Source of the DNA: Calditrichia bacterium
GTDB taxonomy: Bacteria; Calditrichota; Calditrichia; JAJRVZ01
NCBI GenBank assembly: GCA_030634505.1
Contig: DAOWAQ010000111.1
Span: 1 to 6,608 of the forward strand
Direction: 5' to 3'
Length of the DNA: 6,608 bases
Below are positions 1 through 5,248 of the stretch, piece after piece; within the stretch, counting starts at the first letter, position 1, and each line of letters opens with the position of its first letter. Made by a program: the position numbers and the translations under genes. The notes beneath the pieces are model-generated. The model saw nothing but the letters and a program-made list of their open reading frames with translations, ran no database searches and was not told where the DNA came from.

Positions 1-93
1 AGATGATGATAATACAGGTGTTTTATTTATAAAAGGTTTTATTCTTTGATGAGCATTTTGAATATCTTCAAATTTTGGAATTCTTAATGACAT
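1..93 (-). CDS. Threonine/serine dehydratase, N-terminal fragment
   Basis: Seen: reading the minus strand from an ATG at 93-91, 31 codons stay open to the window edge and give MSLRIPKFEDIQNA, then HQRIKPFINKTPVLSSS. The pattern 'DI..A..RI.P.I..TPVL.SS' is typical of the N-terminus of fold-type II PLP enzymes of the threonine ammonia-lyase / serine racemase group, which turn threonine or serine into a 2-oxo acid and ammonia in the cytoplasm. The PLP-binding lysine lies beyond the window, so substrate and exact family member (IlvA, TdcB or serine racemase) cannot be decided. The stretch upstream (94-134) has no clear Shine-Dalgarno and no good TAnnTTTG box. The secreted-protein gene upstream on the same strand is separated from it by an inverted repeat and is probably not cotranscribed. 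Confidence 0.7.
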   Translation of the reverse strand, partial: MSLRIPKFEDIQNAHQRIKPFINKTPVLSSS

Positions 94-134
94 AATTTTT
101 ACTTTTTTGCTATAGTATAAAATGAATTTTGTTT

Positions 135-220
135 AAAAAGGTGCTAAGCGGCTAATTTTATAAAATTCTACAAAATAAGCAATCATATTATCTGCTTTTT
201 AGCAAATCCGCTAAGCACCT
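135..220 (-). terminator. Spaced inverted repeat, probable minus-strand terminator
   Basis: The arms AGGTGCTAAGCGG (139-151) and CCGCTAAGCACCT (208-220) pair over 12 of 13 positions, with one central mismatch, across a 56-base interior. The interior holds a perfect 14-bp palindrome (AATTTTATAAAATT, 154-167). Read on the minus strand, the closing arm is followed at once by TTTTT (139-135), as expected for an intrinsic terminator placed after the secreted-protein gene that ends at 261. No T-run follows in the plus direction. The long interior is unusual for a simple terminator, so a small structured RNA or a MITE-like element is an alternative. Confidence 0.45.
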
Positions 221-260
221 AAAGTACAACTATTTTAGTTTTCAGATTGGACTCATAAAA

Positions 261-1043
261 TCATTCACTAATTAAAGAGTCCGGTTTACTTTTTTTAAAA
301 GCTTTAAATCTTAAATAAATCTCTGAGTACAAATTATAATCATCAATACTTAAAATATATTTATCCTGGAAATTACAAAATTTCATAAACTCAAATGCTT
401 CAACTCCCACTAACCCTGTCAAGTTTTTAACAATATACTCATTATATCGTACTCGAACTTTATCTTTAACCACTCCTTCTTCTGATAATTCTAAATATTT
501 TTTAATCGCCTTGGCTTCTTTACTGAAAAGAACATAAATAAGTGAAGCAGGGCCTGTTATCGCTGATCCCATTACCAATGGAGGAAGGTCAACATGTTTA
601 AATAATTTTTCAACCTGTCCATTAATTCCCGTTCCAGGCAATTCTAAATTTAAGACCTTGTATTCAAAATCTTTATAAGTCCCCAAATATGTAATTGAAA
701 CTTCAGGAATTTCATAATACCTGTTTTGAAGGTATATATCTATTGTTGTATCTTTATATTTTACCGGCACGGGCAACTCAAGAAAATCAAAACCAATTGC
801 AGATATGTTAAGTGTATCACCAGGCATAACCCAAATTTCAAAATACCCTGTTGTATCGGCAATCACTCCACATTTTTTTTTCAGATTAATCACATGAGCA
901 AGAGCTACAGGATATTTTCCATCTTTACTTATTATCTGCCCTCTATAATAAAATAAACTATCATTTTCCTGGGCTTTCGATGAAAATACAGCAAAACAAA
1001 CTAAAAGTACAATTACATATTTTATATAACCTTCTATTCTCAA
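261..1043 (-). CDS. Secreted protein with carboxypeptidase-regulatory-like domain
   Basis: A 260-residue protein if translation begins at the TTG at 1043-1041. An earlier in-frame TTG (1064) lies inside a -7 promoter box and cannot be the start, and no in-frame ATG exists before the signal peptide. Seen: a signal peptide with short n-region (MRIEGYIKY), hydrophobic core at about 10-20 and a c-region ending SSKAQ at about 25. Residues about 32-105 (YRGQIISKDGKYPVALAHV, then GYFEIWVMPGDTLNISAIGF) have the beta-sandwich pattern of CarboxypepD_reg-like domains (PF13715 kind), common at the N-terminus of Bacteroidota outer-membrane and secreted proteins. The rest (about 115-260) is charged and unrecognised, with no sorting domain or TonB-dependent barrel. 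It probably works in the periplasm or at the outer membrane. No function can be assigned. It appears monocistronic, since an inverted repeat follows it. Confidence 0.75.
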   Translation of the reverse strand: MRIEGYIKYVIVLLVCFAVFSSKAQENDSLFYYRGQIISKDGKYPVALAHVINLKKKCGVIADTTGYFEIWVMPGDTLNISAIGFDFLELPVPVKYKDTTIDIYLQNRYYEIPEVSITYLGTYKDFEYKVLNLELPGTGINGQVEKLFKHVDLPPLVMGSAITGPASLIYVLFSKEAKAIKKYLELSEEGVVKDKVRVRYNEYIVKNLTGLVGVEAFEFMKFCNFQDKYILSIDDYNLYSEIYLRFKAFKKSKPDSLISE

Positions 1044-1061
1044 ATTAATACAGTTTAAGTG

Positions 1062-1069
1062 CAAATATA
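1062..1069 (-). promoter_or_regulatory. -7 promoter box for the secreted-protein gene
   Basis: On the minus strand positions 1069-1062 read TATATTTG, a full match to the Bacteroidota -7 consensus TAnnTTTG. It lies 18 bases before the proposed TTG start at 1043, leaving a short 5' leader. No matching TTG or TTTG is visible at the -33 distance, so only the -7 half is supported. The call also argues against the upstream TTG at 1064 as start codon. Confidence 0.45.
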
Positions 1070-1257
1070 ACTTATGACTATAAAAAATTTACTTGCTATT
1101 AACACTCTTTAACTTTAAATAATCATTTTAAACATATAATACAGATCGCATTTCAAATTATTCGCTCTCGCTCAAGAGGGCTAAAGTCATTATCGTATTT
1201 GTTCATCCATGTCAGATTCCAAACACTCCTTTGAAATTGCATCTGCATCAAGCTTCC

Positions 1258-1281
1258 GCAAGCTTTTTTGCAAGCTTTTTT
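1258..1281 (+). repeat. Perfect tandem 12-bp repeat with AAGCTT palindromes
   Basis: GCAAGCTTTTTT occurs twice head to tail (1258-1269 and 1270-1281). A third AAGCTT lies just upstream (1250-1255). Each AAGCTT is self-complementary, so AAGCTT-ccgc-AAGCTT (1250-1265) and AAGCTT-ttttgc-AAGCTT (1260-1277) can each fold as a short hairpin followed by a T-run in the plus direction. The repeat overlaps the proposed -33 element of dapD. It could be a small terminator shielding dapD from read-through, an operator, or a slippage product. Confidence 0.5.
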
Positions 1282-1294
1282 TTGGTTATCTTCG
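1267..1294 (+). promoter_or_regulatory. Candidate dapD promoter
   Basis: TTTG (1267-1270) and TATCTTCG (1287-1294) resemble the Bacteroidota -33 and -7 elements (TTTG and TAnnTTTG), with one mismatch in the -7 box. The gap is 16 bases, a little shorter than usual but the same as in the candidate promoter before the glycosyltransferase gene at 5249. Transcription would begin about 25-30 bases before the ATG at 1328. This is a consensus match, not a measured start. Confidence 0.4.
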
Positions 1295-1327
1295 CACATT
1301 AACCACATAATACACAAACGTATAATC

Positions 1328-2146
1328 ATGTACACTGAATATAAGAAAGTTATTGAAGCCGCTTGGAAAAATAAATATTTACTTAAAGATGAATCGACTA
1401 AAAATATTATACAAAATGTAATTGAGCTACTTGACAAAGGCAAAGTAAGAGTTGCTGAACCAAAAGAAAATGGTTGGCAAGTAAACGAATGGATTAAAAA
1501 AGCTGTCATACTGTATTTCCCGATTCAAAAAATGGAAATAATTAAAGTTGGCCCATTTGAGTTTCATGATAAAATTGACCTAAAAACCGGTTACGATCAG
1601 CTGGGAGTAAGAGTTGTCCCTCATGCCATTGCTCGTTATGGATCTTTCGTTGCCAAAGGTGTTATTATGATGCCTTCTTATATAAATATTGGCGCATATG
1701 TTGATTCAGGAACTATGATTGATACTTGGGCAACAGTTGGCTCATGTGCACAAATTGGTAAAAATGTACACTTAAGTGGAGGAGTTGGTATTGGTGGTGT
1801 ATTAGAACCTGTACAAGCAGCTCCGGTTATAATTGAAGATGACTGTTTTATTGGATCCAGATGTATTATTGTTGAAGGTGTACATATTGAAAAAGAAGCT
1901 GTTCTTGGAGCAAATGTTGTTATTACAAAAACAACAAAAATAATTGATGTATCAGGACCTGAACCGATTGAGCATAAAGGTTATATTCCGGCAAGATCGG
2001 TAGTAATACCGGGTACTCAAACAAAAAAATTCAATGCAGGAGAATATCAAGTTCCTTGTGCTTTAATTATTGGAAAGAGAAAAGAATCAACAAATCTTAA
2101 AACATCTTTAAATGATGCTTTGAGAGAATATAATGTAGCAGTATAA
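1328..2146 (+). CDS. dapD: 2,3,4,5-tetrahydropyridine-2,6-dicarboxylate N-succinyltransferase
   Basis: A 272-residue cytoplasmic enzyme that transfers succinyl from succinyl-CoA to tetrahydrodipicolinate in the succinylase branch of the diaminopimelate/lysine pathway, feeding peptidoglycan. Seen: a helical N-terminal domain (about 1-60, with RVAEPKENGW and NEWIKKAVIL), then a left-handed beta-helix of hexapeptide repeats (about 100-205). The beta-helix contains the DapD signature VVPHAIARYGSFVAKGV, MMPSYINIGAYVDSGTMIDT (116-135), then WATVGSCAQIGKNVHLSGGV and GIGGVLEP (154-161). Length matches the E. coli enzyme (about 274). An ATG 60 bases upstream (1268) is in frame, but it lies in the promoter and repeat region and would add 20 residues without family support. 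The ATG at 1328 fits the family N-terminus and has the same AATCATG context as the next gene. licD follows after 11 bases, so the two are probably cotranscribed. The gene looks intact. Confidence 0.96.
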   Translation: MYTEYKKVIEAAWKNKYLLKDESTKNIIQNVIELLDKGKVRVAEPKENGWQVNEWIKKAVILYFPIQKMEIIKVGPFEFHDKIDLKTGYDQLGVRVVPHAIARYGSFVAKGVIMMPSYINIGAYVDSGTMIDTWATVGSCAQIGKNVHLSGGVGIGGVLEPVQAAPVIIEDDCFIGSRCIIVEGVHIEKEAVLGANVVITKTTKIIDVSGPEPIEHKGYIPARSVVIPGTQTKKFNAGEYQVPCALIIGKRKESTNLKTSLNDALREYNVAV

Positions 2147-2157
2147 GATAAATAATC

Positions 2158-2766
2158 ATGTCAGGAGATTTTAAATTAGAAGGCAGAAATGGAGTCTTAG
2201 CAGTAAAAATGCTAAAAAGAGTTTCCCGGTTATTAGAAAAAAACAATATACCATATATTCTGGAAGCAGGAACTCTATTAGGTGTGATAAGAGAAAACAG
2301 GCTCCTACCATGGGATAACGATATTGATTTAACAATTACCCGGCCATTTGAAAAACGTTTATTAAAAAATATCTGGAAACTTCGGTTCTTTGGATATAAA
2401 GTTCAAGTTAAATACTATAAGAAAGATCTGAAATTCTTCAAATCTAAGGAATTAAGAATTATTAAAATCTGGTATCTAAATCCATTAAAATTCTTCAAAA
2501 GAGAGGTAGTTCTAGATATATTTATAAAAAGAAAAATTGGGGAGGAATATTTCTGGACCGAAGGTCTTAGACCTCCGGTATTAAAAGTCGTGCCTGCAAA
2601 ATTTCATGACAATCTAACTCAAATAACTTTTAAGAAAAAGAAATTCTCTGTTCCAAATGATTATGAAGGATACTTAGTGTGCCTCTATGGAAAAGATTGG
2701 AGAACACCCGTAAAGAACTGGGACTTTAAAAAAGATTCCAAGTGTACAAAAGAGTACTTAGAATAA
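2158..2766 (+). CDS. LicD-family phosphotransferase (intact copy)
   Basis: A 202-residue soluble protein of the LicD/fukutin nucleotidyltransferase-like family, whose characterised members move phosphocholine or a polyol phosphate from a CDP-activated donor onto a glycan. Seen: YILEAGTLLGVIRE (33-46, with Glu36 and GTLLG 38-42), the metal-binding acidic motif PWDNDIDL (51-58), a further conserved acidic strand VVLDIFI (117-123), and the C-terminal VPNDYEGYL plus YGKDWRTPVKNWDF (165-190) typical of the family. The protein is shorter than classical LicD (about 270) but contains the full core. It starts 11 bases after dapD at ATAATCATG and is probably read from the dapD promoter. A second, broken family member lies at 4982-4362 and aligns without gaps through the first 58 residues. 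The substrate is unknown: phosphocholine, ribitol-P and glycerol-P are all possible. Confidence 0.88.
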   Translation: MSGDFKLEGRNGVLAVKMLKRVSRLLEKNNIPYILEAGTLLGVIRENRLLPWDNDIDLTITRPFEKRLLKNIWKLRFFGYKVQVKYYKKDLKFFKSKELRIIKIWYLNPLKFFKREVVLDIFIKRKIGEEYFWTEGLRPPVLKVVPAKFHDNLTQITFKKKKFSVPNDYEGYLVCLYGKDWRTPVKNWDFKKDSKCTKEYLE

Positions 2767-2770
2767 ATAA

Positions 2771-2953
2771 TTAAAGAACTGTAGATATACATATAAAAAA
2801 AGGTTATATAATTTGATTTTTTACTTAAATCCAGACTCTTATAAAGATGATAAGGTTCCGTTAATAAATATATGGTGCAGAACACAATTGTATAAATTTG
2901 AGTGCTTTACTGGAGAGCTTAAAAACAAAAATCAAAGAATTGAAGATCTGTAA
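2771..2953 (+). CDS. Unrecognised short open frame, possible gene remnant
   Basis: Between licD and the glycerophosphotransferase-like gene one frame is open for 60 codons and ends with TAA at 2951-2953. From a possible TTG at 2813 it would encode about 46 residues: LIFYLNPDSYKDDKVPLINI, then WCRTQLYKFECFTGEL, then a charged tail ending RIEDL. The composition (aromatics, two Cys, Trp, a regular mix of charges) looks more like real protein than random A/T-rich translation. No ATG is present and I do not recognise a family. It may be the C-terminal scrap of a lost gene, a small protein, or chance. Confidence 0.25.
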   Translation, partial: LKNCRYTYKKRLYNLIFYLNPDSYKDDKVPLINIWCRTQLYKFECFTGELKNKNQRIEDL

Positions 2954-2959
2954 GAATAG

Positions 2960-2975
2960 AAAGGATTAGATTTTG
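2960..2975 (+). promoter_or_regulatory. Shine-Dalgarno and TTG start of the glycerophosphotransferase-like gene
   Basis: AAAGGA (2960-2965) lies 7 bases before a TTG (2973-2975). A TAG at 2967-2969 closes the frame just upstream, and the first in-frame ATG is not met until near the end of the open frame, so TTG is by far the best start. A clear Shine-Dalgarno is unlike the A/T-only leaders of dapD and the licD copies. Confidence 0.6.
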
Positions 2976-4309
2976 GAAATTTACTATTACGGTAATAAGG
3001 TTTATCAGTTATCTTATGCCTTACCGATATATCAAAAGTTAGGAGGAACATTTGTTGTTCATAGTTTTAAAAAATTCTTAGATTTTAAAAGAATCTTCAG
3101 AAAGAAAAATAATAATCCTTCGTTTTTTAATCATTTCAAACCAACAACATTTCTGAATACTCCTCCCGTTAAAATTCTAAGAAGCGAAAATCATTGGAAA
3201 TTAAATGGGACAATTATTTATTGTTGTAACAGACTTGATCTAAATAGCCCATACAAAGGTAAAACAGTTTATCTTGAGCACGGCATAAGTGATAAACCTG
3301 TAGGAATTAGTGAAAGTACAGATGCAATTGAAAGATTAAAAAAATATGATATTATTTTATTGTCTTCTCCGAAAAATAGAATTAAATATCTGGAATCTTC
3401 AAAAGAAATTTCTGAATCAAAATTTAAGAAAATAGGATTCTTTAAATTTGATCAATATCAAAGGTTGTATGAATTAAGAGAAAGGGAACTAAAGAGGTTG
3501 AAAATAAAGGACACTTCCAGAAAAAATATTCTTTATGCTCCAACTTGGGAATTTGGAAACGGTACTTTTGAGAAATATGGGAAGAAATTTGCTAAAGAAA
3601 TTTCCAGAGAATTTAATCTAATAATACGGCTTCATTCAAATGATATAAAACTTACTAAAGATTTTAAAAACTGGCTCAAGAGTAATTTAATTGAGAATGT
3701 ATATTTTTCAAATTTGATCAATATCAAAGCTTGTATGAATTAAGAGAGGGGGAGCTAAAGAGGTTAAAAATAAAGGACACTTTCAGAAAAAATATTCTTT
3801 ATGCTCCAACTTGGGAATTTGGGAACGGTACTTTTGAGAAATATGGGAAAAAATTTGCGAAAGAAATTTCCAGAGAATTTAATCTAATAATACGGCTTCA
3901 TTCAAATGATATGAAACTTGCCAAAGAATTCAAAAAATGGCTCAAGAGGAACTTAATTGAGAATGTATATTTTTCAAATTCTAAAGATATTATAAATGCT
4001 GATACACTAAATGATTTTGTAATATCTGATTTAATGATAAGCGATATGTCATCTGTCGTATATGAATTTTTAGTTACTAAAAAACCTGTAATAATTGCCA
4101 AGCATGGTTATCAAAAGATTATTAAGATGCCCGACAATATGAATATCATGAAAAACGCAAGCATTTTTGATGATAAGAAAGATGATATTGTTGAGTTAAT
4201 TAAAAAAAATCTATTAAAGCCTACCTATAATGTAGAAGAGATGTTTGAAAATTGTTTTTATAATTCTATTGATGGCTCAATTGAGAATATCCGCAGTCTT
4301 GTTAAATAA
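2973..4309 (+). pseudogene. CDP-glycerol glycerophosphotransferase-like gene, broken by tandem duplication
   Basis: The gene is now split into two open frames, 2973-3743 (256 codons) and about 3695-4309, with no clean start for the second part. Deleting one copy of the internal 266-bp duplication would give a single frame of 1071 bases, 356 residues. Family evidence (TagB/TagF-like Glyphos_transf fold, which polymerises or adds glycerol- or ribitol-phosphate from a CDP donor): TVYLEHGISDKPVG (98-111, donor-side His-Gly), IGFFKFD (154-160, the usual G.P..D position), ILYAPTWEFG, LIIRLHSND, and in the second part DLMISDMSSVVYEFLVTKKP followed by VII, the typical C-terminal donor-binding motif. 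The first frame stops before that last motif, so its product should be inactive. No membrane segment is seen. It lies after licD and converges on the second licD across a shared hairpin. A paralogous nucleotide-sugar glycosyltransferase fold cannot be fully excluded. Confidence 0.8.
3444..3975 (+). repeat. 266-bp tandem duplication, copies 3444-3709 and 3710-3975
   Basis: Two head-to-tail copies of the same coding segment align over all 266 bases without a gap. I count about 17 substitutions by eye (about 94% identity). In the original reading frame about 9 are silent and 8 change a residue. The edges share the short sequence AAATT (3444-3448 and 3976-3980), a likely junction microhomology. 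Since 266 = 3 x 88 + 2, the second copy falls in the -1 frame, and the first frame ends at TAA 3741-3743. Neither copy has a stop in its own original frame. Confidence 0.93.
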
Positions 4310-4355
4310 AGAATCAGAACTGGATCAATTTTATAAAAACAAAACCTAATTTAAT

Positions 4356-4390
4356 AAACAGTTATAAATAAGCGTCTTTTATAACTGTTT
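4356..4390. terminator. Bidirectional hairpin terminator between convergent genes
   Basis: AAACAGTTATAAA (4356-4368) and TTTATAACTGTTT (4378-4390) form a perfect 13-bp stem with a 9-base loop. The stem lies between the plus-strand gene ending at 4309 and the minus-strand licD, and it includes the licD stop codon (4364-4362). Its A/T-rich flanks give short T-runs, so it probably terminates transcripts from both sides. Confidence 0.6.
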
Positions 4391-4982
4391 TCTCATCGGC
4401 TCCACAACTCCAATCTTTTACAGGAGTTGCCCAATCGCCATATTTTTCTGTTAAATAGTTTTTATAATCATTAGGTATTTTAATTGTCCTTCCCATATAC
4501 TCAATAGTTTCAAATGAAGAATAATATTTCTTATCTACTCGCATTATTTTCTCCATTGCTTGCCAATATGTATATTTATCATCATCGGCTTTTACAAAAA
4601 TATCAGCAACAACCATGTATTTATGAAAAATAGGAAATACTCCTTTTAATATTGATGGTAAGAATTTTTTTACTTTAAATATTCTATATTGCCCTTCTTT
4701 ATAACCACCGATATCCTTGTGAATTTTCCTTTGTGTTATTCTATATCCCTTGCGGGATAATTTTTTCTTATTTTTTGCAAATTTTTCTGCATCAATAACC
4801 GAAATCGATAAATCTATATCATGATCCCATGGCAATAAATCGCCATCTCGAACAATTCCAAGCAAAGTGCCTCCTTATAGATAATATCCAATATTTTCAT
4901 CTTCAAGAAAATCTATAACATCAAACATTACTTTTCGAGCTCTGATAAGATTCTTATCAGTCAATTGAGGGTGATTTGCCAT
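4362..4982 (-). pseudogene. Second LicD-family gene with in-frame stop at codon 36
   Basis: From the ATG at 4982-4980 the minus strand reads MANHPQLTDKNLIRARKVMF, then DVIDFLEDENIGYYL, then TAA (4877-4875), then in the same frame GGTLLGIVRDGDLLPWDHDI, DL and on to TAA at 4362. Apart from that stop it is a complete 206-codon LicD-family gene: GTLLG 38-42, PWDHDIDL 51-58, VVADIFV, IPNDYKNYL, EKYGDWATPVKDWS. Codon 36 corresponds exactly to Glu36 (GAA) of the intact copy at 2158, so one G-to-T change (GAA to TAA) explains the break. A TTG at 4865, preceded at 4 bases by GGAGG, could restart translation. That product would lack the N-terminal helix and part of the GTLLG loop, so activity is doubtful. 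It is well diverged from the first licD and is not a recent duplicate of it. Confidence 0.85.
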
Positions 4983-5019
4983 TTTTTTATACTTTTAGGA
5001 ATATGTCAATTTCTGAATA

Positions 5020-5051
5020 CAAAGATGCAATGTTAAAAATTATTTAGCAAA
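5020..5051 (-). promoter_or_regulatory. Candidate promoter of the second licD
   Basis: On the minus strand TTTG (5051-5048) and CATCTTTG (5027-5020) are spaced by 20 bases. This matches the Bacteroidota -33/-7 layout, with one mismatch in the -7 box. It lies about 40 bases before the ATG at 4982, so the original full-length start still appears to have a promoter. Confidence 0.35.
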
Positions 5052-5147
5052 TAATTAAATTATGTGAATCTCTAGTATATTAACTTCTTTTTAGTTCACA
5101 TGCTTGGTTCAGTTATATAAAAGGAGTGATTAGGGATTTCCTTAACA

Positions 5148-5164
5148 ATTACTTAAAAAGTAAT
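5148..5164. other. Small hairpin upstream of the glycosyltransferase promoter
   Basis: ATTACTT (5148-5154) and AAGTAAT (5158-5164) form a 7-bp A/T-rich stem with a 3-base loop. It lies about 10 bases before the proposed -33 element. It could be an operator, but a repeat this short is expected by chance in A/T-rich DNA. Confidence 0.2.
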
Positions 5165-5173
5165 CGTATTTCA

Positions 5174-5202
5174 TTTTGTTCTTAATAAAAATTTTATCTT
5201 TG
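5174..5202 (+). promoter_or_regulatory. Candidate promoter of the glycosyltransferase gene
   Basis: TTTTG (5174-5178) and TATCTTTG (5195-5202), the latter a full match to TAnnTTTG, are spaced by 16 bases. The start codon lies 47 bases after the -7 box. This is the best promoter match in the window and would drive the glycosyltransferase and the nucleotidyltransferase gene 7 bases behind it. Confidence 0.55.
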
Positions 5203-5248
5203 CTTACTGAATTACGATCCAAAATACTCTGATATAGAATAATAAATA

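Noticed and set aside
1258..1281. CRISPR array
   Set aside because: Only two adjacent 12-bp units without spacers; no cas gene in the window.
1153..1509. Minus-strand open frame of 118 codons
   Set aside because: Most of it overlaps dapD antisense and its translation is low-complexity hydrophobic. It is a shadow of dapD.
3695..3743. Programmed -1 frameshift joining the two halves of the glycerophosphotransferase-like gene
   Set aside because: The frames overlap and a T-run (3704-3708) is present, but in frame it reads T TTT TCA, which does not allow both tRNAs to re-pair after a -1 slip. The product would also contain an 88-residue duplicated core in the middle of the fold. A duplication lesion is the simpler reading.
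3731..4309. Second half of the split gene as an independent 192-residue gene
   Set aside because: It would start at a TTG inside duplicated coding sequence without its own promoter or Shine-Dalgarno, and it lacks the N-terminal half of the family fold.
4875..4877. Alternative genetic code or recoded stop at codon 36 of the second licD
   Set aside because: TAA ends dapD, the first licD, the glycosyltransferase and this same gene, and TAA is not a known recoding target like UGA. A nonsense mutation is the plain explanation.
2158..4982. The two licD genes as ends of a composite mobile element
   Set aside because: They are inverted relative to each other but too diverged at DNA level to be terminal repeats. 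No transposase, integrase or target-site duplication is visible.
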